Source: Hyphomicrobium_B sp001006785 (GTDB lineage: Bacteria > Pseudomonadota > Alphaproteobacteria > Rhizobiales > Hyphomicrobiaceae). Taken from it: 64,000 nucleotides of DNA. The position numbers and the translations under genes are program-made. The notes beneath the pieces are model-generated. The model was given only the letters and a program-made list of their open reading frames with translations. It was not told the origin of the DNA and searched no databases. The stretch lies in NCBI RefSeq assembly GCF_001006785.1, contig NZ_CDHO01000003.1, positions 1,178,001 through 1,242,000 of the forward strand. Reading direction: 5' to 3'. The first letter of the stretch is position 1. Each line of letters begins with the position of its first letter. This document shows, one piece after another, positions 33,462 through 42,967 of this stretch.

Positions 33462-33800
33462 GGCCGGGGGGTCTCCTGGAGTTGGAACCAAGTATTTACA
33501 AGTTAACTGACGCTCAGAATTCCTTGATAAATCTATAACGTGCCCAGACTATGACAGCATTAACCTCATGCGTACACCTGCAACTCTCGCAGATGCGAGG
33601 CTGCGGCAGCGGCGGTTTGCAATTCTCTGAGAATTTCCAGGAGGCAGGTGTGATGATGCAGTGCCGTATGAAGCTGTGGAAAACCAGCTCAACGCCTGCA
33701 AACGCGCAGGCTTGGCGCCATCACGTTTAGGTGATGCGTTTCGTCGGGTTGGGACGTTAGACAAAAATAGTGGAGGCGACACGCGCCTCCAGCTTGCAGA
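33462..33800. other. Gene-poor gap before the P450 terminator
   Basis: 339 bp of lower GC than its surroundings. It holds the P450 terminator (33763-33790) and one possible 25-codon ORF at 33653-33730 on the plus strand, starting MMQCRMKLWK and preceded at eight bases by a perfect AGGAGG (33639-33644). I see no other support for that ORF. Nothing else recognisable. Confidence 0.4.
33763..33790 (-). terminator. Intrinsic terminator of the P450 gene
   Basis: On the minus strand GGAGGCG, loop CGTGT, CGCCTCC (33772-33790) is followed by ACTATTTTTG. The 7-bp stem and U-run lie 10 bp after the P450 stop codon. Confidence 0.7.
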
Positions 33801-35162
33801 TCAGCCCAGCTCTCTGATCTTGAAGGGCAGGCCGCCCTTCGGCGTCAGCGTCACGGTCGCGTTGAGGCGCGCTGGATCGGTGCCGACGTATTCCGGCCGG
33901 AACCGGCGAAGCAGCAGCGACAGCGCCAGCGTATTTTCGACCTGGCTCATCGCGCCGCCGATGCACGAACGCTTGCCGCCGCCGAACGGAATGTAGCTGT
34001 ACTTGACCTGCTTCTTCGCGTTGCCCGCCATCCAACGCTCGGGCTGGAACGACTCGGGATCCGGCCAGAACTTCGGATTGTGGTGGGCGGCGTAAGCAAA
34101 GAGCGTGACGCGATCGCCGGGATTGATCTTGACGCCGCCGATCTCATCTTCGCCGACCGCAACGCGGATCAGGCCCCAGATGGGCGGATAGATACGCATC
34201 GTTTCCTGAATGACGGCGCGCGTATAGACGAGGCCCGAGTAGTCGGCGGCCGTCGGCTCGCGGTCGCCATAAACTTCCTCGCCCTCGCGGCGGATGCGCT
34301 CGGCCGCTTCGGGACGACGCGACGTTTCGTAGAGTGCCCAGGCGAGCGTCAGGGCCGTCGTCTCGGTGCCGGCCCAGAGGTACTGCTTGAGTTCGTCGAC
34401 CGCCTGCGCGGCGTCGAATTCCGGAACCGACGGATCGTCAACGGCGTCCTGGATCATCTTCAGCAGCGTGCGCTCGCGCTCCTCGCGCGGGTCCGCGCCG
34501 ATCACGGCCGGCGGCACGCTCGCCCAGACTTCCATCGCCTTTGCTGCGTTTTCTTCCGTCATCTCGAACACTTCGCCCGCCTGCTTGCGCAAGCGAATGT
34601 CGCGATGGTTCATCACGTCGGTGTACGTCTTCACGCACTTGAACACGACGTGCGGATTGAATGGCATGTTCCGATCGAACAGCGCCTTGCAGATCATGTC
34701 CGCAGCAAGCGTCCACGTCTGCTCGACCATTTCGACCGTCTCGCCGCTTTTCGCGAGATCGCCCCACAGCGCCATCTTCGTATCGATGGCCTTGAGGAAG
34801 TACGGGATGTACTCGGCGAACATATCGGGATGGAACGCCGGCTGCTGCGGCATACGGATCTTCTGCCAGAGCACGCCGTCGTTCGTGATCATCGATTTGC
34901 CGAAGATCGGCTTCAACCCGTCGAAGTATTTGACGTAGTTGTCGACCTTCGTGACCAGCACATGCTTGAAGTATTCGGGCTCTGAAATGAGAACGACGCG
35001 CTGGTTCGCCATGTTGACCGGCAGCACCGGTCCATAGCGATCCATCATGTGCATGAGGATACGCATCGGGTTTTCCGGATCGCCCCGCAGCAACGGCGTG
35101 AGCTTGAACCAGATGCTCGACTCCTCGCCAAGCCCGATGGTGTGGCTGGGTGTCGTTTCCAT
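33801..35162 (-). CDS. Cytochrome P450
   Basis: 453 residues from ATG 35162, chosen because GGAGG lies seven bases upstream; the ATG at 35168 is only one base from that GGAGG. I-helix AGTETTALTLAW carries the oxygen-activating residues, the ExxR motif is ETMR, and the heme loop FGGGKRSCIGG places the thiolate Cys400. The overall sequence resembles the eukaryotic-like, CYP4/CYP102-related class more than camphor-type P450s. No ferredoxin or reductase gene is adjacent, so electrons come from elsewhere. Substrate unknown. Confidence 0.95.
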   Translation of the reverse strand: METTPSHTIGLGEESSIWFKLTPLLRGDPENPMRILMHMMDRYGPVLPVNMANQRVVLISEPEYFKHVLVTKVDNYVKYFDGLKPIFGKSMITNDGVLWQKIRMPQQPAFHPDMFAEYIPYFLKAIDTKMALWGDLAKSGETVEMVEQTWTLAADMICKALFDRNMPFNPHVVFKCVKTYTDVMNHRDIRLRKQAGEVFEMTEENAAKAMEVWASVPPAVIGADPREERERTLLKMIQDAVDDPSVPEFDAAQAVDELKQYLWAGTETTALTLAWALYETSRRPEAAERIRREGEEVYGDREPTAADYSGLVYTRAVIQETMRIYPPIWGLIRVAVGEDEIGGVKINPGDRVTLFAYAAHHNPKFWPDPESFQPERWMAGNAKKQVKYSYIPFGGGKRSCIGGAMSQVENTLALSLLLRRFRPEYVGTDPARLNATVTLTPKGGLPFKIRELG

Positions 35163-35360
35163 TTTCATGCCTCCATTTCGGAGCAGCGAACCCGTGCCTT
35201 GGAGCGCAGCCGCTAGGCGCTTTTGAACAACCAGCTAAACTCGGGTCGGCACTTCAATTTCCCGGATATCCCTCATCGGGCAACTTAAAAATACCACGCT
35301 TCGGGGGGGAGCTGTCCATGCGACCGCCAGCGCAAGGTAACTAGAAAGTAGTTTTCCACT

Positions 35361-36017
35361 TCATAGACTTGGTGAATAAATCGGCAAACCCGGGTTACTC
35401 TCATGAAGTGTAATGACTTTTTCGCCTTCGACCCGCGCGAGCCCCGAAGCCACCAGCTTTAACGATGCCGGGTATAGACGATGCTCTGCGGCAAGGACGC
35501 GCGCCGCAAGTGTTGCCGGATCATCACCGCTGAGCACCGGGACGGCGGCCTGGCCGATGATCGGACCCTCATCCATTTCGGTCCGCACGAAGTGAACGGT
35601 GCAGCCGGCGATCTTCACGCCTGCAGCTAGCGCGCGCTCGTGCGTATGCAACCCCTTGAAGCTCGGCAGCAGTGACGGATGGATGTTGATCATCCTGTCG
35701 CGCCAATGTTCGACGAAGTCCGACGTCATCAGCCGCATGAAGCCCGCAAGCGCTACGAGCTCGGTCCCAGCCGCCGCGAGTGCATCCTGAAGCGCCGCCT
35801 CGAAAGCGTCCCGCGTTTTATATTTCTTATGATCGATCGCGAGTGTCGGCAGCCCGCGCGCGTTTGCCCATTCGAGGCCAGCAGCGTCCGGCCGATTGGA
35901 TGCGATCAGGACGATTTCTGCGGGATAATCGTCGGCCTGCGCAGCCTCAACGAGCGACTGCATGTTCGAGCCGCGGCCCGAAATCAGAATAGCGGTGCGA
36001 ACTTTTTTGAACGTCAT
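35361..36017 (-). CDS. purN: Phosphoribosylglycinamide formyltransferase
   Basis: 218 residues. ILISGRGSNMQSL binds phosphate; NIHPSLLPSFKGLHTHERAL carries the catalytic Asn/His, and VRTEMDEGPIIGQAAVPV follows. It uses 10-formyl-THF in step 3 of purine synthesis. purM, the usual operon partner, is also on the minus strand but 3.7 kb away, with a glycosyltransferase, a small ORF and xoxF between them. Confidence 0.97.
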   Translation of the reverse strand: MTFKKVRTAILISGRGSNMQSLVEAAQADDYPAEIVLIASNRPDAAGLEWANARGLPTLAIDHKKYKTRDAFEAALQDALAAAGTELVALAGFMRLMTSDFVEHWRDRMINIHPSLLPSFKGLHTHERALAAGVKIAGCTVHFVRTEMDEGPIIGQAAVPVLSGDDPATLAARVLAAEHRLYPASLKLVASGLARVEGEKVITLHESNPGLPIYSPSL

Positions 36018-36070
36018 GGATGCGGCTTAGCACACCCGGAATGGAAAGTGCGAGAGCGTGCCTCGAAGCC

Positions 36071-37150
36071 TTAAGCGATCGGCTTAGGGCTCCCTTTGAT
36101 CTGAGGCGATTTACCCTTGGCTTTAACGGACCGCCCGGCCGGCCTCGCGGCGCCGCGTGCCCGGTAGACGTTGTCGATGAAGATTTCGCCGACGCTCGAC
36201 CAGTCGAAATTCTTCGCTTCGGCGCGGACCTTGAGCGGATCGAGTTCAAGCGCCTGCAACGCCGCCTCGCGGAGGTCTTCCGACAATATGCCGGTAAGGC
36301 CCGGCGTTACGATATCGATCGGACCCATCACCGGAAAAGCCGCAATCGGCAGGCCGGATGCCATGGCCTCCAGCATCACCAAGCCGAAGGTATCGGTCCG
36401 GCTTGGGAAAACAAAAACATCCGCCGCCCTATACTCAGCCGCGAGCGCGTCGCCCGTCTTCGCGCCTTTAAATTCGACCTCCGGATGCTGCTCCTTCAGC
36501 GCGTTCAGGAGGGGACCGTCGCCGACGACCACCTTGCGTCCAGGCAGGTCGAGATCGAGGAAGGCACCGATGTTTTTTTCCGGAGAAACCCGGCCGACAT
36601 AGAGAAACGTCGGCATCGCGGTATTTCTTTCGACGTTCGATCGTGGATGGAACAACGTCGTGTCGACGCCGCGCGCCCAGAGCATCAGCCGCTCGAATCC
36701 GCGCCGCTCCAGTTCGGTCTTGAGCGACGGCGTCGCGACGAACGTACCGATGCTGCGACGATGAAAGCGCCGCTGCACGTGATAGCTGATGGATGCGGGC
36801 AAGCCGATGTAGGTTTCCATGTACTCGGGAAAGCGCGTGTGAAACGATGTCGTGAAGCGAATTCCGTAACGCAGGCAGATTGCGCGCGTCGCCCAGCCGA
36901 TCGGTCCTTCCGTCGCGATATGCACATGCTCGACGCCGCTTCTGAGAACGTACTCGGAGATCCGGCGCATGTTCGGCACCGCTAGCCGTATCTCGCGATA
37001 TCCGGGACAAGGCAGTGTCATGAAGTCGGACGGCGAGAGCACGACGACCTCGTGGCCCGACTCCTCCAGCGCATTCCGCAGATTTTCATAAGTCCGAACG
37101 ACGCCGTTGATCTGCGGCCGCCAGGCATCGGTGGCGATCAGGATGCGCAT
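36071..37150 (-). CDS. Family 4 (GT-B) glycosyltransferase
   Basis: 359 residues from ATG 37150; an upstream start at 37234 would add 28. Opens RILIATDAWRPQINGVVRTYENL. The GT4 nucleotide-sugar site has FLYVGRVSPEKNI and, later, FVFPSRTDTFGLVMLEAMASGLP. It resembles the alpha-mannosyl/glucosyltransferases that act on diacylglycerol or polyprenyl lipids, but the acceptor is not readable. The C-terminus is basic. It lies 53 bp upstream of purN on the same strand. Confidence 0.88.
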   Translation of the reverse strand: MRILIATDAWRPQINGVVRTYENLRNALEESGHEVVVLSPSDFMTLPCPGYREIRLAVPNMRRISEYVLRSGVEHVHIATEGPIGWATRAICLRYGIRFTTSFHTRFPEYMETYIGLPASISYHVQRRFHRRSIGTFVATPSLKTELERRGFERLMLWARGVDTTLFHPRSNVERNTAMPTFLYVGRVSPEKNIGAFLDLDLPGRKVVVGDGPLLNALKEQHPEVEFKGAKTGDALAAEYRAADVFVFPSRTDTFGLVMLEAMASGLPIAAFPVMGPIDIVTPGLTGILSEDLREAALQALELDPLKVRAEAKNFDWSSVGEIFIDNVYRARGAARPAGRSVKAKGKSPQIKGSPKPIA

Positions 37151-37375
37151 CGCTCGACTCCCAGGCGGGACGCAGTGCGCACGGAGAGGCGGGTGGGCTT
37201 GTACGAGCCGCGCTCCCGGCCAGCCGCCGAGCACGAGAGCCTGTGGAATTGAGGGCGCTGCTGCAAAGGCTGTTCCGAATCTGTCCGAACACCTCTGCTT
37301 GTGACGCCCGCCTTTTTCGTTTGTATGACAGCCCCGGCGTAAACCCGGTCCGCAGCCGGTTTGACGGATATTCGG

Positions 37376-37636
37376 TTAACTTTGCAGCGGACTTGCGAAG
37401 GCGTCTTCCGAGCCGGGAAGTCGCCGCCAGGTCATATATGCGCGGATGTCGGTCAGCTGGCCGTCCGCGAGCCGCGCCATGGGCGGCGCGTCGTTGTCGT
37501 TATGAACGATGCGAGCCGAGATCCATCTCTCCGTAAAATCAGAGGATGACCCGCTAAGTCCCAAACGGGAGATGCGATATTTAATCTCGATGAGCTCTCC
37601 GACCATCAAAGTCGCGGTGGAAGGATAGGCCGTCAT
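37376..37636 (-). CDS. Hypothetical protein divergent from xoxF
   Basis: 86 residues, with GAGG six bases before the ATG. Soluble, reading GELIEIKYRISRLGLSG then RWISARIVHNDND and YMTWRRLPG. No family recognised. It is divergent from xoxF with 226 bp between the start codons, so the two promoters face away from each other. Codon use is like that of its neighbours. Confidence 0.5.
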   Translation of the reverse strand: MTAYPSTATLMVGELIEIKYRISRLGLSGSSSDFTERWISARIVHNDNDAPPMARLADGQLTDIRAYMTWRRLPGSEDAFASPLQS

Positions 37637-37862
37637 CTGAAACCTCGGGGGAAGTTGATTCGTCCGCGGAGGCTACGTTTCAAATCTTTCAATTCGGTGG
37701 CAGTCGAAGGGCGCTTTTGCGGGCAGTGTGCTCGCGCGCGTGGTTTCGCCCCGGCTTGCGGCAATGGGGGCAACCGCCGGCTTCTTGATCGACCAAGCCA
37801 ACGCTCAGTACTTTCGACGAGAACAATGGCTGCGGATGTGCCGCGCACGACCGGAGACTGGC

Positions 37863-39680
37863 ATGATCGATTGCAGATGGGGCGCGATCGCAGTTGCGAT
37901 GCTCGCATATTCTCCTTGTGCACATGCAAATCAGAACGTCACCCAGCTTTCACGCAATCCTGAAAATTGGGCGATCCAGTCGGGAGACTATGCCGGCACG
38001 CGATATTCTGCGCTCGATCAGATCACGACCGCCAACGTCGGCGAACTGAAGGTCGCCTGGACCTTTTCGACCGGCGCGCTTCGCGGTCACGAGGGCGGCC
38101 CGCTCGTGATCGGCAATATCATGTACGTGCATACGCCCTTTCCGAACGCGGTGATGGCGCTCGATCTCAACGACGAGCAGAAGATCATCTGGAAGTACGA
38201 GCCGAAGCAGGACGCATCCGTCATTGCCGTGATGTGCTGCGATACGGTCAATCGCGGCGTCCAGTATGCCGAAGGCAAAATCCTGCTGCACACGGCGGAC
38301 ACGTCTCTGATCGCACTTGACGCCAAGACAGGCACCGAACTGTGGAAGGTGATGGATGGCGATCCGAAGCAAGGCGCGACGGGAACTGGCGCTCCGCTGA
38401 TCGCGAAGGACAAAGTCATCGTCGGCGTATCGGGCGGCGAGTTCGGTGTGCGCGGCTATCTCACGGCGTACGATCTGTATTCGGGCAACAGGATCTGGCG
38501 TGCCTATTCGATGGGACCCGATTCCGACATTCTGGTCGATCCGGAAAAGACCACGTCGCTTGGCAAGCCGGTCGGCGAAAATTCCTCGCTCGACACCTGG
38601 AACGGCAATCAGTGGGAAATCGGCGGCGGTCCGACGTGGGGCTACATGGCCTACGATCCCGAGTTCAATCTGATCTACTACGGCACTGGAAACCCATCGA
38701 CGTGGAACCCCGCGCAGCGCGCTGGGCCGGATCGCAAGCCGATCGACCAGAAATGGGCGATGGCGATATTCGCACGCGACCTCGACACAGGCGTTGCGAA
38801 GTGGGCGTATCAAATGACGCCGTTCGACCAGTGGGACTACGACGGAATCAATGAGCCGATCCCGGCGGATCTCGAAATCAACGGCCGCATGCGCAAGGCG
38901 GTCACGCATTTCGACCGCAACGGCTTCGCCTACACCTTGGATCGCGTGACGGGGGAGCTTCTCGTCGCTGACAAATTCGATGCTTCAGTGAATTGGGCGT
39001 CCGAAATCGACATGGACAAGTCGAGCCCGACCTACGGCCGCCCGAAGCTCCTCGAAAAATATGAGCCTTTCAAAACCGGCGTCGATGAAGTCACCAAAGG
39101 CATCTGCCCGTCGTCGCTCGGCGCAAAAAATCAGCAGCCTGCGTCCTATTCGAAGCTGACGGGCCTTTTCTACGTGCCGACCAACCACCTCTGCATGGAC
39201 TACGAGCCGTTCAAGGTGCGCTATACCGCCGGACAGCCTTACGTCGGCGCGACGCTCGCGATGTATCCAGCGCCCGATACGCCCGATCTCGGTAACTTCA
39301 TCGCGTGGGATGGCGCGAAAGGCAAAATCGTCTGGTCGAAACCTGAGCGCTTTTCGGTCTGGTCCGGAGCCCTGACGACAGCGGGCGGCGTCGCGTTTTA
39401 TGGAACGCTCGAAGGCTATTTCAAAGCCGTCGACCAGAAGGACGGCCGGGAGCTGTTCAAGTTCAAGACGCCGTCCGGCATCGTCGGCAACGCGATGACG
39501 TACATGCACGGCGGCAAACAGTACGTCGCGGTTTATTCCGGCGTCGGCGGCTGGGCGGGCATCGGCCTCGCTGCCGATCTGACCAATCCGGAAGACGGCT
39601 CGGGAGCGGTCGGCGGATTTGCTAGTCTCTCCGCATACACAAGCGCAGGCGGCTCGCTCACCGTATTCGCGTTGCCTTGA
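37863..39680 (+). CDS. xoxF: Lanthanide-dependent PQQ methanol dehydrogenase (XoxF type)
   Basis: 605 residues from ATG 37863, with GGAGA five bases upstream. A signal peptide ends near AHA (21-23), then an eight-bladed propeller. Adjacent Cys125-Cys126 form the disulfide below PQQ. Metal ligands are Glu193 (GGEFGV), Asn277 (GTGNPS) and catalytic Asp325. The extra Asp327 in WDYDGINE marks lanthanide-type XoxF; calcium MxaF has Ala there. It oxidises methanol in the periplasm. No xoxG cytochrome, xoxJ or pqq gene is nearby. The subclade is not certain. Confidence 0.95.
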   Translation: MIDCRWGAIAVAMLAYSPCAHANQNVTQLSRNPENWAIQSGDYAGTRYSALDQITTANVGELKVAWTFSTGALRGHEGGPLVIGNIMYVHTPFPNAVMALDLNDEQKIIWKYEPKQDASVIAVMCCDTVNRGVQYAEGKILLHTADTSLIALDAKTGTELWKVMDGDPKQGATGTGAPLIAKDKVIVGVSGGEFGVRGYLTAYDLYSGNRIWRAYSMGPDSDILVDPEKTTSLGKPVGENSSLDTWNGNQWEIGGGPTWGYMAYDPEFNLIYYGTGNPSTWNPAQRAGPDRKPIDQKWAMAIFARDLDTGVAKWAYQMTPFDQWDYDGINEPIPADLEINGRMRKAVTHFDRNGFAYTLDRVTGELLVADKFDASVNWASEIDMDKSSPTYGRPKLLEKYEPFKTGVDEVTKGICPSSLGAKNQQPASYSKLTGLFYVPTNHLCMDYEPFKVRYTAGQPYVGATLAMYPAPDTPDLGNFIAWDGAKGKIVWSKPERFSVWSGALTTAGGVAFYGTLEGYFKAVDQKDGRELFKFKTPSGIVGNAMTYMHGGKQYVAVYSGVGGWAGIGLAADLTNPEDGSGAVGGFASLSAYTSAGGSLTVFALP

Positions 39681-39718
39681 CGGCTGATGTTCAAATCTGA
39701 CGCAACGGCTCTCTCGCT

Positions 39719-40849
39719 TCAGCCGAACTGAAGCTTCCCGTCATATTTCACAGCCCAGGCCTCGCCCTTGCCCTTGGCCTCGGATTTCTCGCCGGTCGGC
39801 GGCACGACGTCTCCGACAACGACCGGATCTTCGCCCGCCGATTTGAGCGCCGCGATGACCTCATCGGCGCGCGCCTTGCTTACGATGACGATCATGCCGA
39901 TGCCGCAGTTGAAGGTGCGCAGCATCTCCACGTCGTCAAGCTGTCCCTCTTTCGCGAGCCACCCGAAAACCGCTGGTGCTTTGAACGATGAAAGATCGAT
40001 CCGCGCAGAAGCATCCTTCGGCATCACGCGCGGCAGATTTTCCGACAAACCGCCGCCGGTGATGTGCGACAGGGCCTTGATCGCGCCATTTGCGCCAGAC
40101 CCGCCGGTCGCGCGGATCGCATCGAGCAGCGGCTTGACGTAAATGCGCGTCGGCGTCAGCAGCGCTTCCGCATAGGTTTGACCATGCGCGAAGGACGCCG
40201 TGGCGCTCCAGTCGATCCCCGCACGTTCCGCGAGCTTGCGAACCAGACTGTAGCCGTTGGAATGCACGCCCGACGACTTGAGCCCGATCAGAACGTCGCC
40301 GACGGCAATGTCCGCACGCGGAAGGATTTCCCCGCGCTCTACCGCTCCGACTGAGAAGCCCGCGAGGTCATAGTCGCCCGCCTTATACATGCCGGGCATT
40401 TCGGCCGTTTCGCCGCCGATCAGTGCGCAGCCCGCTTGCTTGCAGCCTTCCGCGATGCCCGCGATGACGTCGCGCGCTACATGCGTGTCGAGTTTCCCGA
40501 CCGCGAAGTAATCGAGAAAGAATAACGGCTCCGCGCCCTGCACGACGAGATCGTTGACGCACATCGCAACGAGATCGATGCCGATCGTCGAATGCTGCCC
40601 GCTGTCGATGGCGATCTTGAGCTTGGTTCCGACGCCGTCGTTGGCGGCAACGAGAATGGGATCGCGAAATCCCGCCCGCTTCAAATCGAACAGCCCGCCG
40701 AAGCCTCCGAGGTCGACGTCCGCGCCCGCCCGGCTCGTGGCTTTGGCGAGCGGCTTGATCGCGGCGACGAGCGCGTTCCCGGCATCGATGTCGACACCGG
40801 CGTCGGCGTAAGTCATCGGCTTCTGGGATTTATCTGTGGGCGACGACAT
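39719..40849 (-). CDS. purM: Phosphoribosylformylglycinamidine cyclo-ligase
   Basis: 376 residues. VAANDGVGTKLKIAIDSGQHSTIGIDLVAMCVNDL and GGETAEMPGMYK are diagnostic of the PurM ATP-binding fold; SGVHSNGYSLVRKL follows. Step 5 of purine synthesis. It converges with xoxF and is divergent from the DUF2066 gene, with a 198-bp gap that holds its promoter; GAGGC-GGAA-GCCTC forms a small hairpin there near 40872. Confidence 0.97.
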   Translation of the reverse strand: MSSPTDKSQKPMTYADAGVDIDAGNALVAAIKPLAKATSRAGADVDLGGFGGLFDLKRAGFRDPILVAANDGVGTKLKIAIDSGQHSTIGIDLVAMCVNDLVVQGAEPLFFLDYFAVGKLDTHVARDVIAGIAEGCKQAGCALIGGETAEMPGMYKAGDYDLAGFSVGAVERGEILPRADIAVGDVLIGLKSSGVHSNGYSLVRKLAERAGIDWSATASFAHGQTYAEALLTPTRIYVKPLLDAIRATGGSGANGAIKALSHITGGGLSENLPRVMPKDASARIDLSSFKAPAVFGWLAKEGQLDDVEMLRTFNCGIGMIVIVSKARADEVIAALKSAGEDPVVVGDVVPPTGEKSEAKGKGEAWAVKYDGKLQFG

Positions 40850-41047
40850 CTATCCTCGGAAAAAATTAGAGCGAGGCGGAAGCCTCAGCATCTTTGTGGG
40901 CGAAGCGAGCGTGGCGTGTCGTTAAACTCACTTTTGCCCCATTGCCAACACGTCATGGCGGTCGTAGCAGCCCTGACGAATGAGGGCAACGAAGCCTCCG
41001 CCGACTGAGGCATTCGGGCCGGGGTATCCACGACGAAGGGGAATGCA

Positions 41048-42184
41048 GTGCGCGCCGGTCGCTCCTTGGCAGTTGCTTTAACCTTCTGGGCGATAGCTGC
41101 GGCTTTGACGGGGCATGCGACTGCCGCCGGCTCCAATATGGCCTACACGGTCGCCAACTACCCGGTCGAGGCGACGGCCGGCAATGCCGTGGCGGCCAAA
41201 CAGCAGGCGCTGGCCGATGGTCAGCAGGCCGCGTTCCGCTCCCTTCTGAAACGCATCGTTCCGGTCACGGCCTATAAGCAACTCACGCGCATCTCCAACG
41301 TCAAGGCCGCCGATCTCGTGTCGGGCGTGACCGTGCGTTCCGAGCGCAACTCCGCGACCGCCTACATCGCGAACCTGGATTTCTCGTTTCAGCCCGACGG
41401 CGTGCGATCGCTCCTGTCGCACCAGGGCATTCCGTTCGTCGACGAGCAGGCGGCCCCGGTCACCGTCGTCACAGCGTCGCTACAAGGCGAACCCGCGAAA
41501 CCAGCGAACGACAGTGGCGTCTGGCACCGCGCCTGGACGGGCCTCGATCTCGATCACACGATCACGCCCGTCAGCATCGCCGATCTGAAGCCCGACATAC
41601 AATCCGACACGGTTGCGAAAGTGCTTGCTGGCGACGACGCAGGCCTGCGCGCCTTGAACGATGCCTACGGCACGAAACTGATCGTCCTGGCCGTCACCGA
41701 GCCCGACCTCGCGGCCAAGAAGCTCACGGTGACGCTGGCGGGCCGCGATACGGTGGGCACAATTCTGCTGAAGCGCACCTACCGCATCTCGGACGGCGAC
41801 GTTGATTATGCCTCGCAGCTCGCAGCCGTCGTCGCGCTGGGCGTTCTTGAAGGCCGATGGAAGGCGACGAAATCCGGCGTCACGACGGCGGCTTCGCAGG
41901 CTGCGGCTGATACGCCCGTTTGGGAAGCCACGACCGGAGGCGGCGGCGAGGATGTGACATTCGTCGCCGAGTTTTCGAGCCCCGCGCAATGGGACCAGAT
42001 TCGCACCCAGCTCCTCGACACCCCGGGCATCGACAGCCTCAACATTCTTTCGGTGTCGGACCACGATGCGAACATCACTTTGAAATTCACCGGCGGCATT
42101 CGTGGTCTTGCGAACACATTGGGTGCGCGCGGTCTTAGATTCGCAAATACTGAGACAGGCTGGGTTCTTAGACCGCGATATTGA
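41048..42184 (+). CDS. Exported DUF2066 protein
   Basis: 378 residues from GTG 41048, with AAGGGGAA six bases upstream. A signal peptide (ending TGHATAAGS, about 1-28) precedes the DUF2066 domain, with ALADGQQAAFRSLLKRIVP and VKAADLVSGVTVRSERNS. A C-terminal module with WDQIRTQLLDTPGIDSL follows. A conserved periplasmic protein of unknown function, usually found before pgsA and hdaA in alphaproteobacteria, as here. A hairpin terminator follows. Confidence 0.85.
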   Translation: MRAGRSLAVALTFWAIAAALTGHATAAGSNMAYTVANYPVEATAGNAVAAKQQALADGQQAAFRSLLKRIVPVTAYKQLTRISNVKAADLVSGVTVRSERNSATAYIANLDFSFQPDGVRSLLSHQGIPFVDEQAAPVTVVTASLQGEPAKPANDSGVWHRAWTGLDLDHTITPVSIADLKPDIQSDTVAKVLAGDDAGLRALNDAYGTKLIVLAVTEPDLAAKKLTVTLAGRDTVGTILLKRTYRISDGDVDYASQLAAVVALGVLEGRWKATKSGVTTAASQAAADTPVWEATTGGGGEDVTFVAEFSSPAQWDQIRTQLLDTPGIDSLNILSVSDHDANITLKFTGGIRGLANTLGARGLRFANTETGWVLRPRY

Positions 42185-42210
42185 GACTCAGGTGCGCGTA
42201 TTGTTGGCAT

Positions 42211-42236
42211 AAAAACCCCGCACCGGTGGTTTTTTT
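42211..42236 (+). terminator. Intrinsic terminator after the DUF2066 gene
   Basis: AAAAACC (42211-42217) pairs with GGTTTTT (42228-42234) around a 10-nt loop and runs into seven T in total. It lies 27 bp after the stop codon. The A-run on the left arm makes it usable in both directions. Confidence 0.65.
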
Positions 42237-42359
42237 GCATCCATTTTCGCAGATGTGCTCGACGAGACGAACTCCAAGAGGCTAGGTAGGGTCGAGCAGT
42301 TCTGAACGAGCCGCGCAACCGAACGCGGGGGCGGCCGCGAGCACAGGATCCAATTCGGC

Positions 42360-42914
42360 GTGAGTATCCCTAATCTTATTACGCTTGGTCGCGTCATCCT
42401 CGTGCCCGTCGTGTTCTGGCTGCTGCTGACGGGAGAACTGCAGCCGGCGTTTCTTGCATTCGTCATCGCGGGCATCTCGGACGCCGTCGATGGATTTCTG
42501 GCGAAGCGTTTCGGCTGGGAAACCGAACTCGGCGCCTACCTCGATCCGCTGGCCGACAAGCTGCTGATCGTCTGCATATTCATCGCACTTGGTGTCACCG
42601 CGCGGCTGCCGTCCTGGCTTGTCATCCTCGTAGTGTCGCGCGACTTACTGATCATCATCGCCGTCGTTCTGTCGTGGCTGCTCGATCGTCCGACGCCGAT
42701 GAAGCCGCTGGCCATCAGCAAGATCAACACCCTCGTACAGATCGTGCTTGCAGGCACCGTGCTGGCCGACGAAGCCTTCCTTCTGAACCTCAACGGACCG
42801 GTGCAGCTCCTGATCCTGCTCACCGCAGCGACGACCATCGCCTCTCTCGCAGTCTACCTGCGTGTCTGGCTGCATCACATGACGTATTCGGAATCGACGG
42901 ACCCCAAGGCATAG
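42360..42914 (+). CDS. pgsA: CDP-alcohol phosphatidyltransferase, probable PGP synthase
   Basis: 184 residues from GTG 42360. SIPNLITLGR starts the chain and the catalytic signature DAVDGFLAKRFGWETELG (then AYLDPLADK) follows the D-x2-DG-x2-AR-x8-G-x3-D-x3-D pattern, with Lys replacing the usual Arg. Five to six membrane helices. It makes phosphatidylglycerophosphate from CDP-diacylglycerol. It lies 53 bp before the PerM-like gene and they are likely cotranscribed. Confidence 0.9.
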   Translation: MSIPNLITLGRVILVPVVFWLLLTGELQPAFLAFVIAGISDAVDGFLAKRFGWETELGAYLDPLADKLLIVCIFIALGVTARLPSWLVILVVSRDLLIIIAVVLSWLLDRPTPMKPLAISKINTLVQIVLAGTVLADEAFLLNLNGPVQLLILLTAATTIASLAVYLRVWLHHMTYSESTDPKA

Positions 42915-42967
42915 AACCTCTCGCTCATTCCCGAAGCTCACAAATGCCGACTGGAGGAAAAGAAGCC

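Noticed and set aside
33549..33782. 77-codon minus-strand open frame
   Set aside because: Overlaps the P450 terminator, Arg/Ser-rich shadow composition, no RBS.
40872..41010. Riboswitch-like leader between purM and DUF2066
   Set aside because: Only a small GAGGC/GCCTC hairpin; no conserved purine or other riboswitch core visible.
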